Positions 18,089 to 26,460 of a stretch of 64,000 bases of DNA are shown here, piece by piece. The DNA comes from a virus. The position numbers and the translations under genes are program-made. Position 1 is the first letter of the stretch, and each line of letters begins with the position of its first letter. A model generated the notes under the pieces. That model was given only the letters and a program-made list of their open reading frames with translations, was not told the DNA's origin and searched no databases. Where the stretch lies: the IMG/VR virus record IMGVR_UViG_3300046714_000544, positions 1-64,000 of that record, one strand, 5' to 3'.

Positions 18089-21000
18089 TTGCCAAAGTAT
18101 TCGCTCAACGTCTTTGGCACTAACTACGACATCGACTCAGATAGGGATCTGAGTGATGATGAGTTGCGGACGCATGCTCAGTCGTTGATGGGCAAGCAGG
18201 ACTCGATCAGTAAGCCTCCCACACCTTCCACGGATAATGGCTATGATGCCTCCACCGGACTGCTTCCTGGTTGGTTGAAGGAGGGGGCATCGAAGGTGAT
18301 GGGGACTATCGGTCTGCCTGCACGCGCAGGATCGATGGCGGTTGATGTGGCTTCTGCGGAGGCACAGAGGGCGGCAGCACAAGAGCCGCGCGAAATTTCC
18401 TCCGATGAGAAGGATGCCCGGATGGTGCGGGCGCTTCGGTCGAATGCTGTTCCTGGAGCGGATATCATGGACCAACCAGCGCAGGATCCCTCGCAGCCGG
18501 TGCGGATGGGAACTGAGACGGTGGTTGAGCCTGGCGCGAATCTGATCACGGGAGAGGGTGTTCATACTCCTGGGATGGGCGCGCAGAGCTTGAAGGGGCT
18601 GCAGGATATTGGGAATCTGCAGATCAATGGGCTCTCGGTTGAGCCAGATGCCTCGGCAGCGCAGACGGTTGGGGAGCGGAAGGCGGCTAATAAGAAGCTG
18701 TTCGAGGGTGCGGGAACTCTAGGTCGTGTGGGCAAGTTTGCAACCAGTGGCGCGGAGATTGCCACCGGAATGGCCCTTGATCCTGCGGTGGCTATGTTGG
18801 GGCCACTTGGAGAAGCCTCACAGAGTTCTCTCATGGCGAAGAGGGTGTTCACTGGGCTGCAGCGAACCATGCAGGCAGGGATGGGTGTGGATTCGGTTGA
18901 GGGGCTCCATGACTACTGGGCCGCGGGGAATAAGTATGGGTGGAACAGTCCTCAGGCTGACGACGTTGGTGCCCAGGTGCTTACCAACATCGGCTCGATT
19001 TTGGGCCTTGAGGTTGCGGGGCATTTGGGGAAAAAGGCGGCGGAGGCTGGGAAAGCATCCGACACCATCCAGCCCTTCGATCATGAGTTCCCGGAGCCGA
19101 CAGCGCCTGCGATTGAGGAGCACTTCGGCAGTGGGGAAGCGGCGAAGCCGGAACTACTGGATTATACTGGCACAGCTCCAGAAGATCGTCAGCATGCCCC
19201 GAAGGACTTTGACACCGACTTCACCCCACCGCCGGTAAGGCCGGAGGGGCTTGAGGCGCAGCTCCAGGCGAAGAAGGAGGCGTTGAAGGGGAAGCCTATT
19301 GATGAGTTGCTTCCACCTATTGCCCCAGAGGCCGCACCTTCCTCCAACATCCGCTCGCCCAGGGAACAGTCTCTTGTTGATCAGGTCAACGAACGCCTTG
19401 ACTATGAGGGCCTGGAGAAGGGGACGCCGGAGAGGCTTGCGCGGGGGAAGGAGATGCTGGCAGAGGGGGGCCTGCGAAAGGGGCCTAGGGCGGAGATGCT
19501 GGCGGAGAATGTGAGGGAGGAAGCTCCCAGGGAAGAGCCCATGGAGGTTGTCCATGAAGATGAACTGACTCCTCCATCAGCAATCAGGGAGTATAGGGGA
19601 GAGATCAATGAGGGGGCTAATAATGCTCCCGAGGCATCCGTTGCCCATCTGAACCGCGTCCTCCAGAGTGATACTGGAAGGAAGGTTTACGATGCTCTAG
19701 AGGGGGCGGTGGGGATGCTGGATCCCGCTCTTGTCACTGGACCTGGGAAGGCGCAGGCTGGGGAGTTCGGCGGAATGGGCGCGGATTTTGCCGACACTAA
19801 CAGCCGCATTCATGGCTTTAGCCAGAACGAACGCTCGCATGTTGACATAGCTTCCATCGCCGCCGAGGCAGTGCACAAGGGAGGTATTGAAGCTGAGGAT
19901 AATGGGGCGGACCGAGGACAGGCGACTGTAGATTATTTTGTGAACAAGCTCTTGGATAACTATGTCCATGAGTTTACCCATGGGCGTACTGGGGCACGGC
20001 ATAATAATATGCCGTATGGTGAAAGTGGAATGACTCATAATGAGGCGTTCCATGAATTGTTTGACGCGATGAAGGATAAGACATCGGAGCAGCGCCGGTT
20101 GCTTGAGACGCAGCTTAAGAAGCAGATTAACCTAGATGATGTGCTTCAGCTTAAGCGGATGGAGCAGGTGTTTCATTCAGAGGCATCAAGAGAACAGCGG
20201 GGTAATGGTGTTGATGCTAATGCTATGGTGGAAACGAATAAGGCTAGCGAGCCGCCAGAGTGGAAGCAGCTTGATCTGGATGAGCTGAGGGAGAAGAATA
20301 ATAGGGAGGAAGGCTCCACACCTCTCTTCCACGCCCTGGCGCGGAACCTGATCGAGGGTGGCCGGGAGGTTGTGCGCAATCCTGGCGGCGCCCTAAAGCA
20401 AGTCGCGCGGACCAGTGAGCAGCTGTATCAGGCGGCCCTTGCGGGCGGCTTCCGGACGGCGGAGAGGAACGTGGTCGCGGCCTCGGCGGAGGGTGGGTTG
20501 ATGGCGATGGCCGACGGCCTTCAGGCGATCCGCCACACTCTCACAGGGAATAAGGAGATGGCCGGAGAACATACGGCCAAGTTGCAGCAGAGGGTGAAGA
20601 ATATTGCATCAGGGCATCTGTTGACATCATTGGCCGATACGATGGGGATGATGGTGGGGAAGGAGTTGCCTGGGAGGGTCGCGGGGGATAACCGCACCCT
20701 TGAAGCCATGGGCAGTGATCTTGTGCCCACCGACCTCCACGAACGTTTCCGCCACCTGATGGCATCGGATGTGCAGACGGCGACGGGATCCCGACAGCTG
20801 ACGAAGACGGAAGCAACGGGTCGGTTCATGATGATCTTCAATGAGCTTCAAGAGAGGTCTGCACGGCTGGGCGTTATGAAGGTGGAGCTGGCCCCGGTGA
20901 TGAAGAAGTTTGCGGCGAAGGATTACAATGATCTGTGGCAGAAGGCGCAGGATGACCCGATCGCGAGGGTGGAGATTGGGGATGCCCTGGCAAAGGCGGA

Positions 21001-22642
21001 GACGGCCGCGCTTGAACGGACGAAGGGACTCGGCCCATCTGGGACGAAGTATGGTCAACAGCCTTACGGTTCCACAGCCCAGGGGGAGATTGCCAGGAAG
21101 GCAACAGCCTTCCTCAACAGCATCCCAGGCGTGAAGATCGTCACCCCCTTCACCAACTACACTATTAACAACTTCATCGTGAACTTGTTGGAGAAGAACC
21201 CGATCACCGCCAACCTCACCGAGCGGGGGAATAAGGGGATTATGAATGCGTATGAGGGGGATATTCAGGGGTTGAAGGGTAGTATCGGTGACCTCCGTAC
21301 CATTAGGAAGCAACGCCTGGATCTTGAAAAGCAAGCGCGGGATCAGTACAAGACCCTAGACGACTCCATCCAGCTGAAGTTGCAGAATGCCGTACCGGGA
21401 CAGAAGGGAAAAATCCGCTCCCAGGGGTTCAAGGATCTGCGCGATCTGAAGCAGCAGTGGGAGCAGAAGATTCAGCCCCTCCGGCAGAAGGAATACGCCA
21501 AGCAGTCGGATGTTGTCGGGCTTAGGAATAAGACGGAGAAGATGCAGTCGGGCGGGGTATACTCTGGCAGTTACAGGGCTGCCCTCACAACCACTGGGCC
21601 GTTGCTTATTGGCCTGGGGATGCTTGCTCGAATGCGCCGCGGGGAGGATGGCCTTGATGCTCTCCAAACCCCTGGTGAGAAGGATGAGAAGGGGAATAAG
21701 CGGGTCAGGAACCTTAGCAGCCTGGTGGGGGGTGCGTCTCCCTACCTGATGGTCGGAGACTACCTGGCACGGACGTACCTCCTGAAGAGTGACTACTACA
21801 ACGGCCGTACCGGGAAGAAGGCCCTTGAGAGTGTGCAAGGTGGTGGGGCGGGACGGCCTGGGCCGGGGGACATCGTGGCCGCTGCTGGGGAGGGCGACCA
21901 GAAGTTTGCCGATGTGGTGAGGAAGTGGGCGAGTGGTGTGGGCGCCGGTTTTGGCAAGATGGCCTGGTTGGGGGACGTTCTTGATGCGGCTCGGGAGAGC
22001 CAGCTTGGGAAGAAGCAGACCGGCAAGCGGCCTGACCTGACGCGGACGCCCTCGAAGGAAGGTGTCCTACTGCAACCGTTGAAGAGGGGCCTGGAGAGTA
22101 AGGTCGCGCCTGAGAAGGTTCAGGATGCTTACGACTCCAGCAGCGGGGAGAAGAGGGAGATCCCGGCCTTCTGGGATACCGTCCTTCATCTGGGTGCCTC
22201 GGAGCAGAAGTTGTCCCCCCTCAGTCAGTTCGTTCAGCGCCACCCTGATATCAGTCCCGCGGCGGTTTTCATGAAGCAGGCAGGCGTCCCGGAGTGGGAT
22301 GATGCACGATACAAGGTGTTCCGGGAGCGGCTGGAGAAGGAAGTCGTCCCGGTTATCGAGGATGAGTCAATGCCGGATAACGTGAAGAAGCAGTTTGTTC
22401 AAACCCGCATCCGTAATATCATCACGAACGCTGGGGCAGAAGCCAAGAGATCTCTTCCGCCGACGCTGGTCCCTGAATCAGTTCGCGCGCAGACAGAGAA
22501 GAAGGTTCAGGGAGAACAAGTGCGCCGGGAGAATCGTAAGCTATTCCGCGCCCCCAAGCATAGTGGAGGGCTGAAGAAGAGGGAAGAGAAGAAGTTTGAG
22601 AAGGCACTTTCCGAAAGTACGACAGAAGGGGATCATTCTTAA
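18089..22642 (+). CDS. Giant internal virion protein with HExxH metallopeptidase-like motif
   Basis: A 1517-residue protein from TTG with AGGAGATAGG just upstream. The first 35 residues have the short beta N-terminus seen in large podovirus internal proteins. Residues 627-631 read HEFTH, with further acidic and His residues at 650-656 (HNEAFHE), a layout that fits a gluzincin-type active site. The rest is mainly helical, with a hydrophobic stretch near residue 1170 (GPLLIGLGMLARM). It could be a cell-wall or membrane-crossing ejection protein with peptidase activity. The 3' end overlaps a minus-strand gene. Confidence 0.65.
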   Translation: MPKYSLNVFGTNYDIDSDRDLSDDELRTHAQSLMGKQDSISKPPTPSTDNGYDASTGLLPGWLKEGASKVMGTIGLPARAGSMAVDVASAEAQRAAAQEPREISSDEKDARMVRALRSNAVPGADIMDQPAQDPSQPVRMGTETVVEPGANLITGEGVHTPGMGAQSLKGLQDIGNLQINGLSVEPDASAAQTVGERKAANKKLFEGAGTLGRVGKFATSGAEIATGMALDPAVAMLGPLGEASQSSLMAKRVFTGLQRTMQAGMGVDSVEGLHDYWAAGNKYGWNSPQADDVGAQVLTNIGSILGLEVAGHLGKKAAEAGKASDTIQPFDHEFPEPTAPAIEEHFGSGEAAKPELLDYTGTAPEDRQHAPKDFDTDFTPPPVRPEGLEAQLQAKKEALKGKPIDELLPPIAPEAAPSSNIRSPREQSLVDQVNERLDYEGLEKGTPERLARGKEMLAEGGLRKGPRAEMLAENVREEAPREEPMEVVHEDELTPPSAIREYRGEINEGANNAPEASVAHLNRVLQSDTGRKVYDALEGAVGMLDPALVTGPGKAQAGEFGGMGADFADTNSRIHGFSQNERSHVDIASIAAEAVHKGGIEAEDNGADRGQATVDYFVNKLLDNYVHEFTHGRTGARHNNMPYGESGMTHNEAFHELFDAMKDKTSEQRRLLETQLKKQINLDDVLQLKRMEQVFHSEASREQRGNGVDANAMVETNKASEPPEWKQLDLDELREKNNREEGSTPLFHALARNLIEGGREVVRNPGGALKQVARTSEQLYQAALAGGFRTAERNVVAASAEGGLMAMADGLQAIRHTLTGNKEMAGEHTAKLQQRVKNIASGHLLTSLADTMGMMVGKELPGRVAGDNRTLEAMGSDLVPTDLHERFRHLMASDVQTATGSRQLTKTEATGRFMMIFNELQERSARLGVMKVELAPVMKKFAAKDYNDLWQKAQDDPIARVEIGDALAKAETAALERTKGLGPSGTKYGQQPYGSTAQGEIARKATAFLNSIPGVKIVTPFTNYTINNFIVNLLEKNPITANLTERGNKGIMNAYEGDIQGLKGSIGDLRTIRKQRLDLEKQARDQYKTLDDSIQLKLQNAVPGQKGKIRSQGFKDLRDLKQQWEQKIQPLRQKEYAKQSDVVGLRNKTEKMQSGGVYSGSYRAALTTTGPLLIGLGMLARMRRGEDGLDALQTPGEKDEKGNKRVRNLSSLVGGASPYLMVGDYLARTYLLKSDYYNGRTGKKALESVQGGGAGRPGPGDIVAAAGEGDQKFADVVRKWASGVGAGFGKMAWLGDVLDAARESQLGKKQTGKRPDLTRTPSKEGVLLQPLKRGLESKVAPEKVQDAYDSSSGEKREIPAFWDTVLHLGASEQKLSPLSQFVQRHPDISPAAVFMKQAGVPEWDDARYKVFRERLEKEVVPVIEDESMPDNVKKQFVQTRIRNIITNAGAEAKRSLPPTLVPESVRAQTEKKVQGEQVRRENRKLFRAPKHSGGLKKREEKKFEKALSESTTEGDHS

Positions 22643-23027
22643 AGTAGTTGTCCCAGACGCCGGGCATGATGTGCTTCCTGGCGACGGTGTTGACAGCATC
22701 TAGCCAGGAGTTGCGAACAACCGCGCCGTAGGTTCCTGGGACGTACTGATCAGCGGCGACAACAGGAACACCGTTGAAAGTAACCGTATCCCAGCTTTCA
22801 CTGGTGATACCTGAAAGATAGCGCTGAAAACGGGGCTGGCTGGTTGTGATGGTGGTGGAGAAGTCGTAATGGCCTATGGGCTCATTAGCTGCCCCCATGT
22901 CCCATTCATCAGCCCAGTCACCGTTGTCCCCAAACCACCCCGCCGGCTTTTCTTCCCCACACTCGCACCAGTTGTATTTGTCGTAGGCGTGGGTGTGGGG
23001 TTGCCAGGATTCTTCAGGTTCGCTCAT
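22422..23027 (-). CDS. Small early protein fused to rearranged capsid fragments
   Basis: Starts at an ATG with GGAGAGAAG upstream. Residues 1-50 look like a small early gene (Asp/Glu/Trp-rich, CEC). Residues about 64-100 match the capsid C-terminal strand (FNGVPVVAADQYVPGT against KLNGTKIVASNYTPGT). Residues about 111-140 match the capsid N-terminal arm, with NDPLLSYFRK at the end. After residue 140 the frame runs antisense into the 1517-residue gene and is probably not meaningful. Likely a recombination relic; whether it is expressed is unknown. Confidence 0.5.
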   Translation of the reverse strand: MSEPEESWQPHTHAYDKYNWCECGEEKPAGWFGDNGDWADEWDMGAANEPIGHYDFSTTITTSQPRFQRYLSGITSESWDTVTFNGVPVVAADQYVPGTYGAVVRNSWLDAVNTVARKHIMPGVWDNYFKNDPLLSYFRKVPSQTSSLPSSSALHYAWGRGIAYDSPGALVLPEPSSLSARELIQGPASAEEISWLLPQRS

Positions 23028-23187
23028 TCAACTTCTCTCCACAGAATGGGCAGTAGACAATCGGTACCTCGTTCTCCTCATCACAACTTCTGATGGTCCC
23101 ATCCTCTAGAATGGTCGGCACACAGGCGTAGCTAACGGCTGCGTGAAACACTTCCAACCCCTCGCACGTGTGCCCTAGAACTTCCAC
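23014..23187 (-). CDS. 57-residue zinc-ribbon protein
   Basis: From GTG at 23187, inside the end of the polymerase gene, with GGGAGG upstream. Cys near residues 8, 22 and 35, then YCPFCGEKL near the C-terminus. Overlaps the polymerase gene by 13 bases and the next gene by 14, like its neighbours. Confidence 0.6.
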   Translation of the reverse strand: MEVLGHTCEGLEVFHAAVSYACVPTILEDGTIRSCDEENEVPIVYCPFCGEKLNERT

Positions 23188-24299
23188 TTCTCCAACCCTC
23201 CCATCGTAGGCCCTATCTTAGCCTCCACCTCAATCGACATCCCACCCAACTCCTCCCATCGTCGTTCCATCGACTCCCGCATCATTTGAAGAATCCGCCG
23301 CTCCTCTCCAATACGCACCTGAGCAGTGATACTATCATGCGTGGGAATAAGCAGACTGAACGTCGTCCCTTCCTCAGGATGCCCACCGAGATCTACTAGG
23401 ATCGTGCGCAACATTGCCGCCCCGGTTGACTGGGGCAAGAATGCCAGGCACTCCGATGCCTCCCTTGACGGCGCCCCCTCCTTGTCGAGGACATTGAAAA
23501 AGCTGAGAGAGAAGCCGAAGGGTGTAGTAAGCCTCCCCTGGGTGTGCGCCTGCATCATTGTCGTGTTTTGCCATTGGACTATCTTCGGAAAGGCCCGTTC
23601 GATGACGGACCTGATTTCCTTTGTCTCCTTCACTGACTTGCCAAGGGTGCGCGCCATGTTGTATAACCCCTGGCGGTAGTTGAATGCGTTGTTGGCGATC
23701 TTTACTATTTTGTATTCGGTGGGGTAGCCGCCTTTAAGTCCATCGAGGTAAAGTCCCAGTGCTTTATCATCCATTCCCAAGTCAGCGGGGCGGCCAAGGT
23801 AATGTGATAATACGAAGGCATGGGAACCCAACTTCGCGACTCGGATGTAGTCGGGGTCGTTGGCGAAGAATCCCACAAGCGTCGGCTCAATTGCTCTCCA
23901 GTCTAGTTCAACTAGGTGATATCCGGGATCAGGGAGGAAGGAGCTGCGGATGATTGCAGCTGCCTCTTCCATGATTTCGGAGCCGCGACCCTGCGGCAGG
24001 TTCATGAGGTTTGGCCGCTTGGCAGCAAGCCGGCCGGTTTTGACGGTCGTATAGAGGGGATGGATCTTTCCGTCCAGCCCTACCATCGCCTCCCCTAGGT
24101 AGCTCTTCGCCTGCTTGTAATGGCGGGCATCGAGGGTTAGGCCAAGGACTGCATCATCGAAGAACTTGCTGATGGACTCATTGTTGCTGGTCGGCTTCTT
24201 CGTGGTGCGATGGAGGGGGATCTTGTATCCCTTCCACTTCATGTAGTCGAGGACTTGCTTTGGGGAGAGGGGGCTGAAGGGCTCCGCGCGTGCCCACAA
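23175..24299 (-). CDS. Family A DNA polymerase, catalytic half
   Basis: A 374-residue polymerase palm and fingers without exonuclease. Motifs in order: TGRLAAKRPNLMNLPQ (motif 1), LDWRAIEP (motif A, catalytic Asp), YKIVKIANNAFNYRQG (O-helix, motif B) and IPTHDSI (motif C). TTG at 24299 has a weak ribosome site. The frame stays open upstream to 24326, where ATC follows GGAGGA by 6 bases and adds MEIPLEEQL, so that may be the true start. The exonuclease part is encoded separately at 24.7-26.5 kb. Replicative function is likely. Confidence 0.85.
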   Translation of the reverse strand: MWARAEPFSPLSPKQVLDYMKWKGYKIPLHRTTKKPTSNNESISKFFDDAVLGLTLDARHYKQAKSYLGEAMVGLDGKIHPLYTTVKTGRLAAKRPNLMNLPQGRGSEIMEEAAAIIRSSFLPDPGYHLVELDWRAIEPTLVGFFANDPDYIRVAKLGSHAFVLSHYLGRPADLGMDDKALGLYLDGLKGGYPTEYKIVKIANNAFNYRQGLYNMARTLGKSVKETKEIRSVIERAFPKIVQWQNTTMMQAHTQGRLTTPFGFSLSFFNVLDKEGAPSREASECLAFLPQSTGAAMLRTILVDLGGHPEEGTTFSLLIPTHDSITAQVRIGEERRILQMMRESMERRWEELGGMSIEVEAKIGPTMGGLEKWKF

Positions 24300-24310
24300 C
24301 AGTTGTTCTT

Positions 24311-24529
24311 CTAGAGGGATCTCGATCGATATTCCTCCATAACTTCCTGCGTAATATCGGTAGTGTCAAAGTCGTTGTCGGAGCTAGGCACATGATGAAC
24401 TACATCCCAGATGGAGCCCTCATGATCCAGTATCTTCAGCCAACTCAGCACGTCTCGCCTAAGCCAGATGCGCACCTGAACATCATCCCCAGAGACGCAG
24501 CTCATTGATAGGATCCAGCATTCTCTCAT
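24311..24529 (-). CDS. 72-residue hypothetical protein
   Basis: Starts at the ATG directly after the TAG of the upstream gene. Mixed hydrophobic and acidic protein; the N-terminus has two Cys (MRECWILSMSC). One of three small genes that lie between the two parts of the DNA polymerase. Function unknown. Confidence 0.55.
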   Translation of the reverse strand: MRECWILSMSCVSGDDVQVRIWLRRDVLSWLKILDHEGSIWDVVHHVPSSDNDFDTTDITQEVMEEYRSRSL

Positions 24530-24700
24530 CTAGTCCTCCCAAAAATGATCATCCCAATGCTCCTTACACCTAGCACACCAATCCCCACCCCAGCCGAAGA
24601 GCCACCTTAAACGGTCGCTCTTGAATTCTCCATCACCCTCTGGGCATATGCGGGCATCGGTAGGAGTGTACTCGTCGTAGTCATCGGACTCCAACATCAT
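24530..24700 (-). CDS. 56-residue protein with CARC motif
   Basis: Begins at ATGATG, 4 bases inside the upstream stop region, with GAGAGGTG as ribosome site. It has an acidic N-terminus and ends WCARCKEHWDDHFWED. The Cys/His arrangement could bind zinc. Lies between the split polymerase genes. Confidence 0.6.
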   Translation of the reverse strand: MMLESDDYDEYTPTDARICPEGDGEFKSDRLRWLFGWGGDWCARCKEHWDDHFWED

Positions 24701-25080
24701 TGCACCTCTCTAAGAATGTTAACCTCAACCTGCTCACCTAGGAACCGCTCCCAGCATCCGTCACACCCGAAGTGGAGTTCCCTGGCAAGGCGACTGACTT
24801 TCGTCTGGTCTTCCCACGGGAGGATGTAGAGGTAGGCCCGGGTTGCGGGTTCTCCACACCAGGCGCATCCCTCTTCTTCCTCTTCTTGGGCGATGCTGGC
24901 TTCTCTAAGCTGAGCCCGAAGCTCGATTGCTGGGTCAACTGCTGGAGGAGGAGATACGCCTGCGCCTGGCCCCTTGTCCTCACCTTTCCCAGCAACTGCC
25001 CCTCCGTGCCTATAGCGTACCACGTTTGGAGCGGCACGGGGACTAGCTGCCTCACCTGGACCATCTTCCCCTCCTCCCAC
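24697..25080 (-). CDS. Zinc-finger segment in the -1 frame of the glycosylase/exonuclease gene
   Basis: The C-terminal 75 residues are clearly coding: EEEEEGCAWCGE, then CDGCWERFLGEQVEVNILREVQ, with the stop overlapping the next ATGATG. No good start codon lies just before this part; the GTG at 25080 is deep inside the overlapping gene. The in-frame GGGAAAG at 24984-24990 of the upstream gene leads exactly into this frame by a -1 slip. It may therefore be the C-terminus of a frameshift product rather than a separate gene. Confidence 0.5.
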   Translation of the reverse strand: MGGGEDGPGEAASPRAAPNVVRYRHGGAVAGKGEDKGPGAGVSPPPAVDPAIELRAQLREASIAQEEEEEGCAWCGEPATRAYLYILPWEDQTKVSRLARELHFGCDGCWERFLGEQVEVNILREVQ

Positions 25081-26375
25081 TTCCCCTCTTTCCGCAACTT
25101 CTCCTCTGACGATTTGAACACCTTAACCTTTCTGCACCCCAGTGGGGCGATGTGTTGTAGTTCAGCGATGCATCGTTCCATCTCTTGAAGGAAGTGGTCG
25201 AAGCCTTTCTTCCTGATGTCTCTGTCGGTCCGTACCCCGCGGTTGCTCATCCGGTCTAGGATGATCCGGAGTTGGATGTACTGCTTGTCGAAGGACTCCC
25301 AACGGCCCTGCTTCTCCAAACCCGCCCTACCGTAGTTGAAACAGCGCAGGAGGACATCGGAGTCCGCGGCGTTATACCAAGCCGGGTTCGTCCCACTCTC
25401 ATCCTTCCAGTAGTGCATGTCTGGTGTGGCGAAGGTGGCGATGTACTTCAGGCCAGCCGGCCAGGACGGTTCGAAGTGATGCCAGACGTCCATGTTGTCA
25501 ACGATCGGGCCGCCGAAGACGACTCCGGCATTCAACAGCCGGGGGCAGTCGAAGTGCTGGTTGTGAACTAGCTTCCACCCCGGCAACCCCAGCAGCTGTT
25601 TGCACAGGGTGATGTAGGGCTCTGTCCACGGGACGCTGATGGCCTGGAAGGGCTTGAAGGAGAAGGAGATCCGTAGGATGGTGTAGGAGGGATCATTCTC
25701 AACAACATCCTCCTCATCATCCATCCCGGCCTCGATGTCGCCATCCTTCTCATTGCGTGCGCTGTATGGCGTCTCGATATCGAAGGCGAGGGGTGGGTAG
25801 CCTGCGGCCGCGTACTCTGCAATGAACCGTGCCAGGGCCTGTGGTGGCGGGTCGCACTGGTAGAACTTTGCCGCTTGGATCTTGCCAAGTCGGGCCACCG
25901 CCAGGGCCTTCATCAGGTCATGCTGCCAGACCCGGGTCAGGTGCCAGTTGCCCCGCTGGATGTAGGAGGGATGGTAGGTGGGGAGGACCAGGCCGTAGGG
26001 GCTGTCATACACATACCCGCGGCGTTTTTCAATCCCCCAATGGCCGGTGAACCACCTCATCGGTGTGTTCCCGAGCGGCATGATGACGCGGGGCTTGACC
26101 TGATTAAGAAGCTCGGTCAGATAGGGAGAGCAATTCCTAATCGCGTCATGCTCGAATGGTTGCTTGGAGAGCTTGTTGTCTGGTGGCCGGCAGCGGAGGA
26201 CGTTGCTGATCAGGAAGTCATCCCTCTTCAGGGGGAGGTTGTTAACCGGGTCCATTTGCCGGGTGATCATGCGATCCAACGTCTGTCCCGCTTGGCCGAC
26301 AAAGGGGCGACGGGTGGGGACAGGTCCTTGCTGTCTCGCCTCATCCTCCCCAAGGGCCTCGCCGACCATCATCAC
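24738..26375 (-). CDS. Uracil-DNA-glycosylase-like / 3'-5' exonuclease protein (N-terminal half of a PolA system)
   Basis: Residues 1-150 match family 4/5 glycosylase-like domains (VGEALGEDEARQ, RRPFVGQAGQTLDRMI, LPTYHPSYIQRG). Residues about 195-380 form a DEDD exonuclease (FDIETPY, HNQHFDCPRLL, AADSDVLLRCF). The conserved start CAPCPLAHIGSGYVV lies upstream of the GTG at 26375, from base 26444, in the same frame, with no ATG/GTG/TTG before it. A GTA at 26474 sits 7 bases after AAGGGAAGG. The last 80 residues look like a shadow frame (see the -1 frameshift site). Confidence 0.75.
   Translation of the reverse strand: MMMVGEALGEDEARQQGPVPTRRPFVGQAGQTLDRMITRQMDPVNNLPLKRDDFLISNVLRCRPPDNKLSKQPFEHDAIRNCSPYLTELLNQVKPRVIMPLGNTPMRWFTGHWGIEKRRGYVYDSPYGLVLPTYHPSYIQRGNWHLTRVWQHDLMKALAVARLGKIQAAKFYQCDPPPQALARFIAEYAAAGYPPLAFDIETPYSARNEKDGDIEAGMDDEEDVVENDPSYTILRISFSFKPFQAISVPWTEPYITLCKQLLGLPGWKLVHNQHFDCPRLLNAGVVFGGPIVDNMDVWHHFEPSWPAGLKYIATFATPDMHYWKDESGTNPAWYNAADSDVLLRCFNYGRAGLEKQGRWESFDKQYIQLRIILDRMSNRGVRTDRDIRKKGFDHFLQEMERCIAELQHIAPLGCRKVKVFKSSEEKLRKEGKWEEGKMVQVRQLVPVPLQTWYAIGTEGQLLGKVRTRGQAQAYLLLQQLTQQSSFGLSLEKPASPKKRKKRDAPGVENPQPGPTSTSSRGKTRRKSVALPGNSTSGVTDAGSGS
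24984..24990 (-). promoter_or_regulatory. Possible -1 ribosomal frameshift site GGGAAAG
   Basis: On the minus strand the 545-codon frame reads G GGA AAG at 24990-24984, the canonical X XXY YYZ order and the same heptamer used in the lambda G-GT tail gene. A -1 slip leads into the zinc-finger frame ending at 24697. No strong downstream pseudoknot was identified by eye. Confidence 0.4.
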
Positions 26376-26460
26376 GCCGTGCTTTAGGAGACCGCTAGAA
26401 ACAACGTACCCGCTACCAATGTGGGCTAGCGGGCAAGGGGCGCAGCGGTCGGGTTTGTTG

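Noticed and set aside
16896-18095. Minus-strand frame of 399 codons opposite the internal virion protein
   Set aside because: Arg/Pro/Leu-rich shadow of a GC-rich gene, with no ribosome site; the plus-strand protein is far more convincing.
25568-25888. Minus-strand frame of 106 codons within the exonuclease part
   Set aside because: Shadow of the glycosylase/exonuclease gene in another frame; Ser/Arg/Pro-rich.
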